From Winogradskyella helgolandensis (GTDB lineage: Bacteria; Bacteroidota; Bacteroidia; Flavobacteriales; Flavobacteriaceae), in NCBI RefSeq assembly GCF_013404085.1, contig NZ_JABFHO010000001.1:1364001-1428000 (forward strand): a stretch of 64,000 nt of DNA. The letters are read 5' to 3'. This document shows, one piece after another, positions 37,020-46,215 of this stretch. The first letter of the stretch is position 1. Each line of letters opens with the position of its first letter. Made by a program: the position numbers and the translations under genes. A model generated the notes under the pieces. It was not told the DNA's origin, searched no databases, and was given only the letters and a program-made list of their open reading frames with translations.

Positions 37020-37619
37020 ATGGATTTAACACAAGGAACACAGCAAGTTAAAAATTCACGGGCTAAAAAGATGATGCTTTGGTTTGGTATTGGTGGGCTA
37101 ATTATGTCCTTCGCAGGATTAATCAGTGCTTTTATTGTAAGTAGTAAACAACGTATGAATGTGGATTGGTTGGTAGATTTTCAATTACCAAGTGCATTTT
37201 TTACAAGTTTAGTCCTTATTTTGTTAAGTAGTTTGACTTTTATGCTAGGGAAGCGAGCCTTACAACAAAACAAAATGCAAATGGTAACTGTCTGGTTATT
37301 AGCAACTCTAGGCTTGGGTATTGGCTTTGTTTACAGTCAGTTTGTAGGTTTTGGTCAAATAATAATAGACGGTTATAATTTTACAGGACCCACAAGTAAT
37401 ATTACAATGTCTTACATATATGTTATAGCCGTATTGCACATAACGCACGTTATTGCTGGCTTGGTATGTTTGATTGTTGTAATTTATAATCATTTTAAAC
37501 AAAAGTATAACTCCAACAATATGTTGGGTTTTGAACTAGCAGCCAATTTTTGGCATTTCGTAGATATGCTTTGGCTTGTGCTCTTTTTGTTTTTATATTT
37601 TTTTAGATATATAATTTGA
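37020..37619 (+). CDS. Cytochrome c oxidase subunit III family protein
   Basis: 199 residues, five hydrophobic helices (about 18-40, 55-75, 85-105, 130-152, 170-195) and the late motif ANFWHFVDMLWLVLFLFLY typical of subunit III. Such short five-helix copies accompany the longer subunit III in many Bacteroidota. Its separate role, extra oxidase subunit or assembly protein, is not known. It sits between ctaB and the longer subunit III with tight spacing on the left (1 bp). Confidence 0.9.
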   Translation: MDLTQGTQQVKNSRAKKMMLWFGIGGLIMSFAGLISAFIVSSKQRMNVDWLVDFQLPSAFFTSLVLILLSSLTFMLGKRALQQNKMQMVTVWLLATLGLGIGFVYSQFVGFGQIIIDGYNFTGPTSNITMSYIYVIAVLHITHVIAGLVCLIVVIYNHFKQKYNSNNMLGFELAANFWHFVDMLWLVLFLFLYFFRYII

Positions 37620-37656
37620 TTATTTTTGTCCAATCTTAAAAATTTAAATAAATTCT

Positions 37657-38658
37657 ATGGATTCTACAGTAGCTAGTACTGGTACAGAAGAAAAAACTTG
37701 GGGTGGAGGTAATAATCCTCTTAGAGCAAGTTACGGAAAATTGATGATGTGGTTTTTCATTGTATCTGATGCATTAACATTTTCAGCTTTCTTGGCCGCT
37801 TATGGTTTTTCAAGATTTAAGTTTGTAAACGAATGGCCTATTGCGGACGAAGTGTTTACACACGTACCGTTTTTACATGGTCAGGAGTTGCCAATGATTT
37901 ACGTGGCATTTATGACGTTTGTACTTATTATGTCGTCAGTAACAATGGTATTAGCAGTAGATGCTGGCCATCACATGAATAAGGCCAAAGTAACCATATA
38001 TATGTTCTTAACCATTATTGGTGGAGCTATATTTGTTGGGTCTCAAGCTTGGGAATGGGCAACATTTATTCAAGGAGATTATGGTGCTGTTCAAACTAAA
38101 GGTGGAAACATTTTACAGTTTGGTGAGTATGTTACCGTTGATGGTGTAGAGAAATTTAAACGCGTATCTATTGAAGATTTAGCTATAGCGCAGGAAAGTG
38201 ATCGTGTAGATCATGAGCGTAAAAATGGTCTTTGGTTTGAAGATGAAGGGACATTACCACTATTTTCAGTAGCTGAAATATATGCTGGTTTAGAGGCTAA
38301 CGAAAATGTTCGTGTTAGAAATCAGATGTTAGATGGAAATGGTCATAAAACTGTATTGTCTAGAGCAGAATCTTTAAAGCAAATTAAAGAGAATGGTAAA
38401 CTGGTTGTAAAAGGTGCTAACCTTGAAGTGAATGAATACGGTACGACATTGTTTGCCGATTTCTTTTTCTTCATTACTGGTTTTCACGGTTTCCACGTTT
38501 TGTCTGGAGTTGTGATTAATATTATCATATTTTTTAATGTTGTCCTTGGCACTTACGAACGTCGAGGAAGTTATGAAATGGTAGAGAAAGTTGGTCTATA
38601 TTGGCACTTTGTCGATTTAGTGTGGGTATTTGTATTCACCTTCTTCTACTTAGTATAA
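37657..38658 (+). CDS. Cytochrome c oxidase subunit III
   Basis: Subunit III of the heme-copper oxidase, 333 residues, about 130 longer than the neighbouring copy. Helices at about 28-50, 75-100 and 112-135 are followed by a soluble insertion (about 143-262), then GFHGFHVLSGV and a last helix with LYWHFVDLVWVFVFTFFYLV. The insertion is rich in charged residues and has no recognised domain; similar insertions occur in related Flavobacteriaceae subunit III, from memory. Together with coxA and coxB, 26 kb upstream, it completes the oxidase core. Confidence 0.94.
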   Translation: MDSTVASTGTEEKTWGGGNNPLRASYGKLMMWFFIVSDALTFSAFLAAYGFSRFKFVNEWPIADEVFTHVPFLHGQELPMIYVAFMTFVLIMSSVTMVLAVDAGHHMNKAKVTIYMFLTIIGGAIFVGSQAWEWATFIQGDYGAVQTKGGNILQFGEYVTVDGVEKFKRVSIEDLAIAQESDRVDHERKNGLWFEDEGTLPLFSVAEIYAGLEANENVRVRNQMLDGNGHKTVLSRAESLKQIKENGKLVVKGANLEVNEYGTTLFADFFFFITGFHGFHVLSGVVINIIIFFNVVLGTYERRGSYEMVEKVGLYWHFVDLVWVFVFTFFYLV

Positions 38659-38768
38659 AAAGAAACGAGCATATATAAAATTTTGTCGCTCAAGAAAATA
38701 GTTATTAGCGAACACCATGTGTTCTATTTAAAGTAAAAAATAGATTTACATGAAATTAAGATTAGATT

Positions 38769-39218
38769 ATGGCACACGAACATAAATTAGAAATATTTAG
38801 AGGACGTTGGAAATTTAAATCCAATACTGAAAAGATTTGGGGAGTTCTAGCTTTCTTAACGTTTATAACAGTTATAGAAGTTGTTTTAGGTATCTATAAA
38901 CCAGATGTGTTTATGCATACTTTTATGGATCCGATTGAAGGAGGAGGATTCTTTTCAACTTTAGGTAATATTATATTGTCACCAATAGTTTACATGAAGC
39001 CTTTAAACCTCATTTTTATTGTATTGACCATTATAAAGGCTTATTATATTGCATGGGATTTTATGCACTTAAGAGATGAAACTGGTAGTATGAGAAAAAT
39101 GGTGGTATGGACTGGTGTTTTTCTAATATGCTATTTGATGTTTATCTTACTTCAAGAAGGTGGCTACGTTTTTAATGTATACAACGGAAAAGATGCTTTA
39201 ATTAAGCATAATTTTTAA
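38769..39218 (+). CDS. Cytochrome c oxidase subunit IV family protein
   Basis: 149 residues with three to four hydrophobic helices (about 24-43, 63-80, 83-100, 112-130) and the subunit IV-type segment IKAYYIAWDFMHLRDE (about 90-105). It is the last gene of the ctaB operon, 110 bp after subunit III, and is followed by a strong terminator. Small peripheral subunit of the oxidase; no redox center. Confidence 0.9.
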   Translation: MAHEHKLEIFRGRWKFKSNTEKIWGVLAFLTFITVIEVVLGIYKPDVFMHTFMDPIEGGGFFSTLGNIILSPIVYMKPLNLIFIVLTIIKAYYIAWDFMHLRDETGSMRKMVVWTGVFLICYLMFILLQEGGYVFNVYNGKDALIKHNF

Positions 39219-39267
39219 GTAAAATATATACTTTACACTTCGCTTAGTCAAAGTGTTAAATACAATT

Positions 39268-39301
39268 AAAAGGTGGTTTTTCTAAACCACCTTTTCTATT
39301 T
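39268..39301 (+). terminator. Rho-independent terminator of the ctaB-coxIII-coxIV operon
   Basis: AAAAGGTGGTTT (39268-39279) pairs perfectly with AAACCACCTTTT (39284-39295) over 12 bp around a 4-base loop, followed by CTATTTTT. It stands 50 bp after the subunit IV gene. Confidence 0.92.
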
Positions 39302-39304
39302 TTG
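39297..39304 (+). promoter_or_regulatory. Candidate -7 promoter element for the SCO gene cluster
   Basis: TATTTTTG matches TANNTTTG and overlaps the tail of the preceding terminator. The gene start is 69 bp downstream. No TTG at suitable distance upstream. Confidence 0.35.
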
Positions 39305-39373
39305 CAATCCAATTGTTAAAGGCTTTAAAACTTATATTTTAGCCGCTACCTAACAGGTTTTATTTTTGAAAAG

Positions 39374-40093
39374 ATGAACGCAGACAAAACAAAACGTTAT
39401 ATCGTTCTCGGTATTTTATTCTTTTTACCAGTTGCTTTTTTATTGATGCTTTATCCTGCTCAACACAATTACGAACCATTAAATGTGGTTAATGAAAATG
39501 TATCTGATTTAGACTATTTTGTTTCAGAGCATACAGATTCTATTCTTTTAAAAGATCATATTACTGTTTTAGGGTTCTTAGGAAAAACACCTTTGGATAA
39601 AAATATTGAGGCTTTAAATTTAAAAGAATTGGTCTATGATAAATTTAAAGGCTTTAAAAAGTTTCAAATAGTAATTGTTGTTCCAGAAGGCACTGAAGAA
39701 GACATAAAATTACTAAAAACAGAAATTAACACTTACGAAGACTTAAAGTATTGGCATTACGTTTATGGTACTGAAGGAGAAATTAAAACCCTCTTTAGCA
39801 CCTTAAAATCTAAGGTAAGTCTGGCCGAAGATCTTTCAACAGATCATGTTTATATTATCGATAAGGATTTAAGCCAACGAGGAAGGTTAGATGGAAGAAC
39901 GGAAAGAGAAGTTGAAGACCAAAAACCAGTATTTAGTGTCTATTCTTATAATACTATTGAAGTCGATGAAATTAAGAATATGATGAGTGATGATGTTAGG
40001 ATCCTATTTACAGAATACCGTCAAAAGCGTGAAGGTAAGTTTGAGAATTCTGATGCAAGAAGAAATAGAGAATTAAAGCAAGATAATGAGTAA
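39374..40093 (+). CDS. Cysteine-less SCO/thioredoxin-like membrane protein
   Basis: 239 residues, one N-terminal membrane anchor (about 9-27) and a periplasmic domain. The strand order and pieces such as HITVLGFLGK (about 62-71), FQIVIVVPEGTEEDIKLLK (about 96-114) and DHVYIIDKDLSQRGRLDGR (about 156-174) resemble SCO proteins, but there is no cysteine pair and no cysteine at all, so it cannot bind copper by the usual site or do thiol exchange. Its stop overlaps the start of the canonical SCO gene by 8 bp, so the two are made together. A helper or partner of SCO in CuA assembly is a reasonable inference; no direct evidence. Confidence 0.75.
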   Translation: MNADKTKRYIVLGILFFLPVAFLLMLYPAQHNYEPLNVVNENVSDLDYFVSEHTDSILLKDHITVLGFLGKTPLDKNIEALNLKELVYDKFKGFKKFQIVIVVPEGTEEDIKLLKTEINTYEDLKYWHYVYGTEGEIKTLFSTLKSKVSLAEDLSTDHVYIIDKDLSQRGRLDGRTEREVEDQKPVFSVYSYNTIEVDEIKNMMSDDVRILFTEYRQKREGKFENSDARRNRELKQDNE

Positions 40094-40841
40094 GAAAACA
40101 AATTATTCGTATGTTGGAATTACATTTATAATTCTAGTGTTTGGGATTATATTCATTCCAAAAATTATAGATCGGGTAAGTGATGGTGATATCATAAGAG
40201 ATGAGAGCCGAAGTGAAGGTGTTTCTAAGATTACTTCAGGAAATTCACAGAAAAGTGATTTGAGCTATTTAGAAATTAATGGTGAGCCTAAAAAAGTTCC
40301 AGCATTTAGTTTTACAAATCAGGATGGTGAAACTATTTCAAATGAGGATTATATGGGCAAAGTTTATGTTGTAGAGTTTTTCTTTACGACATGCCCAACG
40401 ATTTGTCCCATAATGAATAGAAATTTAGTAGAGGTTCAAAATCAATTTAATGGTTTGGAGAATTTTGGAGTTGCCTCATTCACCATTTCTCCAGAGATTG
40501 ATACACCAGAAGTTTTAAAAGCTTATGCAGAGAAGTATGGGATTACAAATCCTAATTGGCACTTAATGACAGGAGATGAAACAGCCATCTACAAACTAGC
40601 AAATGAAGGCTTTAATTTATATACCGCTAAAGATGATAGTGCTGAAGGTGGTTTTGAGCATTCCGGGAATTTTGCATTAATAGACAAAGAAGGCTTTATT
40701 AGATCTAGAACTGATGATTTTGGAAATCCAAAGATTTTTTATAACGGATTAATCCCAGAGGCTGATGGTGTTGATGATGAAGGTATGTCTCAAGAAATCA
40801 CCATACTAAAAGAGGATATTGCTAAACTTTTAAAGGAGTAA
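40086..40841 (+). CDS. SCO1/SenC family copper chaperone
   Basis: Periplasmic copper-binding thioredoxin-fold protein that delivers copper to the CuA site of CoxB. 251 residues with a membrane anchor (about 8-24). The copper motif CPTIC is at residues 103-107 (context TTCPTICPIMN), and the third ligand histidine is at about 192 in FEHSGNF. The normal SCO fold follows, with a DDEG-containing acidic tail. It overlaps the preceding gene by 8 bp and the DUF420 gene begins 2 bp after it. Confidence 0.95.
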   Translation: MSKKTNYSYVGITFIILVFGIIFIPKIIDRVSDGDIIRDESRSEGVSKITSGNSQKSDLSYLEINGEPKKVPAFSFTNQDGETISNEDYMGKVYVVEFFFTTCPTICPIMNRNLVEVQNQFNGLENFGVASFTISPEIDTPEVLKAYAEKYGITNPNWHLMTGDETAIYKLANEGFNLYTAKDDSAEGGFEHSGNFALIDKEGFIRSRTDDFGNPKIFYNGLIPEADGVDDEGMSQEITILKEDIAKLLKE

Positions 40842-40843
40842 CC

Positions 40844-41389
40844 ATGAATATAGTTGACCACGAAAAAGCAAAAAAATACAATAAATGGGTTGTTGTATTA
40901 TCTATTGTAATCCCTTTAGCTGTCGCAGCGCTGTTTGGTGTTAACCTCCGTAGTTTAGGTTTTGATGTAGAACCTTTAACCATTTTGCCTCCAGTTTATG
41001 CCACAATTAACGGATTTACGGCTGTGCTTTTAATTGGCGCCGTAATGGCGATAAAAAATAAGAATGTTGTTTTACACGAAAATTTAATGACAACCGCAAT
41101 ATATTGTTCGGTGGTGTTTTTGGTACTTTATGTGGCCTATCATATGACGAGCGATTCAACAAAATTTGGCGGTGAAGGAGTGATAGCCTATGTGTATTAC
41201 TTTATTTTAATTAGTCATATTATATTATCTGTTATAATTATTCCGTTTGTGTTAATTACCTACGTAAGGGCAATAACTAATGATGTAGAACGTCATAAAA
41301 AGATTGCTAAAATTACATTCCCTATGTGGTTGTATGTTGCGATAACTGGTGTTATAGTTTATATTATGATTTCTCCTTATTACGTTTAA
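40844..41389 (+). CDS. DUF420 (CtaM-like) membrane protein
   Basis: 181 residues with about five hydrophobic helices (about 15-35, 52-70, 82-100, 115-140, 155-177) and the DUF420 features ATINGFTAVLLIGAVMAIK and HENLMTTAIYCS, followed by a helix with a YHMTSDSTKFGGEG loop. Members of this family (CtaM in Staphylococcus) are required to activate heme-copper oxidases. The placement right after SCO is consistent with the same job here. Confidence 0.92.
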   Translation: MNIVDHEKAKKYNKWVVVLSIVIPLAVAALFGVNLRSLGFDVEPLTILPPVYATINGFTAVLLIGAVMAIKNKNVVLHENLMTTAIYCSVVFLVLYVAYHMTSDSTKFGGEGVIAYVYYFILISHIILSVIIIPFVLITYVRAITNDVERHKKIAKITFPMWLYVAITGVIVYIMISPYYV

Positions 41390-41391
41390 TT

Positions 41392-41625
41392 ATGAATAAA
41401 AAAATCGTTTTTCTTCTTTTATCTTTTCTCTTTTTTATAAAATCGAATGCACAATGCGCTATGTGTAGGGCTGTTTTAGAAAGTGGTGACGATCAATCTA
41501 TGGCTGAAGGGATTAATGATGGTATTGTTTTCTTAATGGCAGTACCTTATATTTTGATTGGAACTATAGGCTTTATTATTTACCGAAAATTTAATAAACC
41601 AGATAAGATTAAAGAAACAGAGTAA
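41392..41625 (+). CDS. Small secreted or membrane CxxC protein of the oxidase cluster
   Basis: 77 residues. The start is ATG 41392, 2 bp after the DUF420 stop; an earlier in-frame start at 41326 would overlap the DUF420 gene by 64 bp and spoil the signal sequence. An N-terminal signal peptide ends at about residue 21 (KSNAQC), a CAMC (CxxC) follows at about 22-25, and one membrane helix lies at about 45-64 with a charged tail. It is conserved beside DUF420/SCO in Flavobacteriaceae from memory. A copper- or thiol-related assembly role is possible. Confidence 0.8.
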   Translation: MNKKIVFLLLSFLFFIKSNAQCAMCRAVLESGDDQSMAEGINDGIVFLMAVPYILIGTIGFIIYRKFNKPDKIKETE

Positions 41626-41781
41626 AAGCTGTAACATTTTAGTCTTTTCAGAGTCTAATATATAGTGCTCATTTAAGAACTGGTCCGTGCTAATAATTAT
41701 TGGTAGACAAGGTATTAACAATTCGTTGGGACGAAAACCTCACGAATTTTCTTAAAATTGTACAACCTAACTAACCACATT

Positions 41782-42483
41782 ATGATTCATATAAAGGATT
41801 TACACAAATCTTACCACATGGGAAGCAATTCTCTACACGTCTTAAAAGGTATTAACTTTGATGTAAAAGAAGGTGAGTTAGTCTCAATTATGGGGTCTTC
41901 GGGTTCCGGAAAATCTACATTATTAAATATTTTAGGGATGTTAGATGAAGCTGATTCAGGTCAGTATATTCTAGATGGTGTTCCTATTAAAAATCTTAAC
42001 GAAAAAATTGCGGCAAAATATAGAAATGAATTTCTTGGTTTCATTTTTCAGTCGTTTAATTTAATCAATTACAAAAGTGCTTTAGATAATGTGTCTATGC
42101 CTTTATACTACAAAGGTGTAAAACGAAAAGAGCGTACCGAAAGAGCCATGCATTATCTCGAAAAAGTAGGTTTGGCACAATGGTCACATCATTTACCTAG
42201 TGAACTTTCTGGTGGTCAAAAACAACGTGTAGCCATTGCTCGAGCCTTAGCAAGTGACCCAAAAGTATTGTTAGCAGATGAGCCGACAGGAGCTTTAGAT
42301 ACCAAAACCTCTTATGAAGTTATGGAACTTATTCAGGGTATTAATGATGAAGGGAAAACGATCTTAGTGGTTACTCACGAAGATGATATTGCACACATGA
42401 CTAAGCGTATTGTTAATCTAAAAGACGGTTTAATTATAGATGATAGTCCAGTAGAACAAATAAGAGCATCAGCACATGTTTGA
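41782..42483 (+). CDS. ABC transporter ATP-binding protein (MacB/LolD type)
   Basis: ATPase of the tripartite export operon, 233 residues from ATG 41782. A TTG at 41758 would add eight residues and is not favoured. Walker A GSSGSGKST (about 42-50), signature LSGGQKQRVAIARALA (about 142-157), Walker B VLLADEPTGALD (about 165-176). The order and short length are those of MacB/LolD ATPases that work with FtsX-like permeases. It overlaps the following permease by 8 bp. TAAAATTG at 41753-41760, one base off the -7 consensus, lies just upstream. Confidence 0.95.
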   Translation: MIHIKDLHKSYHMGSNSLHVLKGINFDVKEGELVSIMGSSGSGKSTLLNILGMLDEADSGQYILDGVPIKNLNEKIAAKYRNEFLGFIFQSFNLINYKSALDNVSMPLYYKGVKRKERTERAMHYLEKVGLAQWSHHLPSELSGGQKQRVAIARALASDPKVLLADEPTGALDTKTSYEVMELIQGINDEGKTILVVTHEDDIAHMTKRIVNLKDGLIIDDSPVEQIRASAHV

Positions 42484-43720
42484 TCTAGAACGTTGGCAAG
42501 AGATCTTTGAAACGTTAAGCAAAAATAAATTGCGAACGTTTTTAACAGGTTTATCTGTAGCATCAGGAATCTTTATTTTGGTCATACTTCTCGGATTTAG
42601 TGAAGGTATCGCTAATGGTGTAAAATCGCAGTTTGAACAAGATGCAGCCAATAAAATTTCAGTATGGACAGGAGTCACTACAAAAGGCTATAAAGGATTA
42701 AATCCAGGTCGCTATATTCAACTTAAAAATTCTAGCTTCGACGCTATTGAAAATGAATATGATGATTATTTTGAATATCGCACCAAAGATTATATGATTT
42801 GGGGAGGAACTGTTACTTATAACAATGAATCTGGAAACTATCGTGTTAGAGGAACCATGCCAGATAATCAGTTTATTGAGAATGCCGATATGGGTTCTGG
42901 TCGCTTTATTAGTCAATCGGATATTAATGAAAGTAAAAAAGTAGCCGTCATAGGTAATAAAATAAAAACAGATCTTTTTAAAGGTGAAGACCCCATAAAT
43001 CAAAATATTCAAGTCTTCGGAATGAACTTTAAGGTGGTTGGGGTTTTTTATGATCCAGGTGGAGACCGTGAAGAAGGTCAAGTTTATATTCCGCTGACTA
43101 CAGCTCAAAAAGTGTTTAATGCTGGAGAAAATATTAGAAACATGGCATTCACGGTGAAAATGGCAGATAATTTTGATGAAGCCGTAGCTATGTCTAATGC
43201 CATTGCTTTAGGAATAGAACAAAAAGTTAAAGAAATTCATACGGTTGCGCCAGACGATATAAGTGCTGTAAGAGTAAATAATACATTGGAACAAGCTCAG
43301 AAAATCTATTCATTAATTGCGACTATCAGAGCTGTATTTTGGTTTGTAGGAATAGGAACTATCATTGCAGGTATTGTAGGTGTAGGTAATATTATGCTCA
43401 TCATCGTAAAAGAACGTACTAAAGAAATCGGAATTCGGAAAGCCTTAGGCGCACTGCCAATGTCTATTGTAGGTATGATTTTACAAGAAGCTGTTTTTGT
43501 AACCATGTTCTCTGGTTTATTTGGGTTAATTTTTGGGCTCGGGCTATTAGAACTTGTAGGACCATTAATAGAGAGTGACTTTATAAAATATCCACAAGTA
43601 GATTTTAATATTGCACTAACTACAGTGTTTTTGTTAGTGTTTGCAGGTGCTTTAGCAGGTTTTATTCCTGCATATAGAGCAGCAATGATTAAACCAATTG
43701 ACGCATTAAGAGACGAATAA
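42476..43720 (+). CDS. MacB/FtsX-type ABC permease 1
   Basis: 414-residue permease: one N-terminal helix (about 18-40), a large periplasmic MacB_PCD domain (about 45-275), then three helices in an FtsX domain (about 283-312, 335-365, 375-400). KERTKEIGIRKALGALP precedes the helices that couple to the ATPase and is the standard cytosolic contact. Probably pairs with the second permease as a heterodimer. Shape and operon suggest export of an antibiotic-like, lipid or peptide substrate; the sequence does not tell which. Confidence 0.93.
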   Translation: MFDLERWQEIFETLSKNKLRTFLTGLSVASGIFILVILLGFSEGIANGVKSQFEQDAANKISVWTGVTTKGYKGLNPGRYIQLKNSSFDAIENEYDDYFEYRTKDYMIWGGTVTYNNESGNYRVRGTMPDNQFIENADMGSGRFISQSDINESKKVAVIGNKIKTDLFKGEDPINQNIQVFGMNFKVVGVFYDPGGDREEGQVYIPLTTAQKVFNAGENIRNMAFTVKMADNFDEAVAMSNAIALGIEQKVKEIHTVAPDDISAVRVNNTLEQAQKIYSLIATIRAVFWFVGIGTIIAGIVGVGNIMLIIVKERTKEIGIRKALGALPMSIVGMILQEAVFVTMFSGLFGLIFGLGLLELVGPLIESDFIKYPQVDFNIALTTVFLLVFAGALAGFIPAYRAAMIKPIDALRDE

Positions 43721-43721
43721 T

Positions 43722-44981
43722 ATGTTTAGTAGAGACCGTTGGGATGAAATACTAGAAGCGCTAAGTGCTAATAAATTTAGAACGTTTTTAACTGCGTTTG
43801 GTGTTTTTTGGGGTATTACAATCTTAGTCTTGTTATTGGCCTTAACTAATGGTCTGAAAAATGGAGTGACAGCAGATTTTGGAGATTTTGCCACCAATTC
43901 TATGTTTATGTGGACGCAAGGCACATCAAAGCCCTATAAAGGTTTGCCAAAAGGACGTTATTTTAATTATAAAATAGATGACATTGCTGCTATTAAATCA
44001 GAGATTCCTAATTTAAAATATGTGTCTCCTAGAAATCAGTTAGGTGGTTATAATGGAGCAAATAACGTAACAAGAGGAACAAAAACAGGTGCTTTTGAAA
44101 TATATGGTGATTATCCAGAATATATAAATCAGCAACCGATGGATATTCTTCAAGGTCGCTTCATAAGTTATTCAGATATCGATGCCAAACGAAAAGTATG
44201 TGTCATCGGTACAGGTGTTGAAAAAGGACTTTACGATAAAGGTGAAGCCGTATTAGGAACCTACATTAAAGTGAATGGTGTCAATTTTTTGGTTGTTGGA
44301 ACCTTTAAAATGAGTAATAGTCAAGGAGATGATGAGCAAGATGCAAGTACCATTTATATGCCTTTTACAACCTTTGGTCAGGCCTTTAATAGAGGTGAAA
44401 ATGTGGGGTGGATGGCGATCACAGCGGTTGATGATGTCAGTATCACATCATTAAAACAGCAAGTTTTCGATTTAATGAAATTTAGACATAAAGTAGATCC
44501 GACGGACGATCGTGCTATTGGTCATTTTGATTTATCAGAACAATTTGGACGCGTTAATGGTTTGTTTTCAATTTTAAGTTTAGTGGGCTATTTTGTTGGA
44601 GCATTAGTGTTAATGTCTGGTATTATTGGTATCAGTAATATTATGCTTATTGTCGTTAAAGAGCGAACTAAAGAAATTGGAGTAAGACGCGCTTTAGGAG
44701 CTAGTCCATGGAGTATAAAATCGCAAATTTTACAAGAAAGTCTCGTTTTAACGATTCTTTCTGGAATGGTTGGTATTTCTTTTTCAGCATTTGTAGTTTG
44801 GGTGATGAATGCCATATTAGATAGTGTGGGGCCTGTTCAAAATTTTGCAAATCCCAGCGTTGATATATCAGTTATAGTAATAGCTTTAATTATACTAGTT
44901 GTATCTGGATTATTAGCAGGATTAATACCAGCAAATAGTGCAACTAAAATGAAACCGGTTGACGCCCTAAGGATAGAATAA
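43722..44981 (+). CDS. MacB/FtsX-type ABC permease 2
   Basis: 419 residues, same architecture as the preceding permease, starting one base after its stop: N-terminal helix (about 17-39), periplasmic domain (about 42-270) and FtsX helices (about 285-315, 335-360, 385-408) with KERTKEIGVRRALGASP before the last pair. The two are diverged copies, for instance SIKSQILQESLVLT here against MSIVGMILQEAVFVT there, suggesting an old duplication. The two genes together form the transport domain with the ATPase at 41782. Confidence 0.93.
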   Translation: MFSRDRWDEILEALSANKFRTFLTAFGVFWGITILVLLLALTNGLKNGVTADFGDFATNSMFMWTQGTSKPYKGLPKGRYFNYKIDDIAAIKSEIPNLKYVSPRNQLGGYNGANNVTRGTKTGAFEIYGDYPEYINQQPMDILQGRFISYSDIDAKRKVCVIGTGVEKGLYDKGEAVLGTYIKVNGVNFLVVGTFKMSNSQGDDEQDASTIYMPFTTFGQAFNRGENVGWMAITAVDDVSITSLKQQVFDLMKFRHKVDPTDDRAIGHFDLSEQFGRVNGLFSILSLVGYFVGALVLMSGIIGISNIMLIVVKERTKEIGVRRALGASPWSIKSQILQESLVLTILSGMVGISFSAFVVWVMNAILDSVGPVQNFANPSVDISVIVIALIILVVSGLLAGLIPANSATKMKPVDALRIE

Positions 44982-45004
44982 GTATTATATAATCAATTTA
45001 ACTA

Positions 45005-46165
45005 ATGAAAAGAACAACAACTATTATCGTTTTATTATTAATCGTCTTTGGCTTTTTAGGAGCTCTTTATTTCTTTTGGATAAAAGGACAAGAAGATCCC
45101 ATTACTTACACTTCAGAATCACCAACTGAAGAAACTATAATCGTTAAAACGGTGGCCACGGGAAGTATTGTGCCAAAGGAAGAAATATTAATTAAGCCAA
45201 ATATTTCAGGAGTTATCGAACAGATTTTTATAGAAGCTGGTGAGTATGTTGAGCAAGGAGATCTTATTGCTCAAATTAAAGTGATACCAAATGCGTCAAG
45301 TTTAACAAGTGCAAAAAATAATATAGCAACGAATCAAACTGCACTGCAAACGGCACAAATAAATTTACAAACCCAACAGTCTAACTACGATAGACAAAAA
45401 GCTTTGTTTGATAAGGGGGTTATTTCAGCCAATGATTTTGAAGGTATAAATAATTCATATTTACAAGCTAAACAAAGTGTAGAACAAGCTAAAATTAATG
45501 TAAACTCCGCCAATCAAAATTATGATATTATTAAAACAGGTACCACATCTGGTTTAGGAAATATAGCACAGACACAGGTAAGAGCAACCGTTTCAGGGAT
45601 GGTTTTAGATGTTCCTGTAAAAGCAGGGAACCAAGTTATTGAAGCTAATAATTTTAATGAAGGTACTTCAATTGCGTCTTTAGCAGATGTAAAACAAATG
45701 ATTTTTGAAGGCAAAGTAGATGAAAGTGAAGTGGGTAAAATTAAAGAAGGCTTACCATTAGAAATTACAGTTGGTGCTATTGAAGATAAAACATTTGATG
45801 CTGTATTAGATTACATTGCTCCAAAAGGAGTTGCAGAAAATGGAGCCATTCAATTTGAAATAAAAGGATCGTTGAAAAAAATGGATTCAATATTTATTAG
45901 AGCAGGTTTAAGTGCCAATGCGTCTATTATTTTAGAAAAAGTAGAAAGCGTATTAGCGATTAAAGAAGCCTTAGTGCAATACGATAAGGAAACAAAAAAG
46001 CCCTATGTAGAGATTGAGATTGGAGATCAGGAATTTGAAAGAAAAGATGTAGAATTAGGGATTAGTGATGGTATTTTTGTAGAAGTAAAAAATGGCATTT
46101 CAAAATCCGATAAGATTAAAGTTTGGAATCAAGTACAAGGCGTACCTCAATACGCACAACAATAA
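45005..46165 (+). CDS. HlyD/MacA-type periplasmic adaptor 1
   Basis: Periplasmic adaptor joining the ABC permeases to the TolC-like channel, 386 residues. N-terminal membrane anchor or signal (about 6-26), lipoyl half (KTVATGSIVPKEEILIKPN, about 48-66), a coiled-coil hairpin rich in Gln/Asn (about 95-175), the second lipoyl half and beta-barrel domain (about 185-330), and a short membrane-proximal domain. A second adaptor of the same kind lies at 47661, on the other side of the TolC gene. Confidence 0.92.
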   Translation: MKRTTTIIVLLLIVFGFLGALYFFWIKGQEDPITYTSESPTEETIIVKTVATGSIVPKEEILIKPNISGVIEQIFIEAGEYVEQGDLIAQIKVIPNASSLTSAKNNIATNQTALQTAQINLQTQQSNYDRQKALFDKGVISANDFEGINNSYLQAKQSVEQAKINVNSANQNYDIIKTGTTSGLGNIAQTQVRATVSGMVLDVPVKAGNQVIEANNFNEGTSIASLADVKQMIFEGKVDESEVGKIKEGLPLEITVGAIEDKTFDAVLDYIAPKGVAENGAIQFEIKGSLKKMDSIFIRAGLSANASIILEKVESVLAIKEALVQYDKETKKPYVEIEIGDQEFERKDVELGISDGIFVEVKNGISKSDKIKVWNQVQGVPQYAQQ

Positions 46166-46215
46166 ATTTCAAAATTACTGTAACACTTTAAGTTTTATAT
46201 AGACAAACAAGTATC

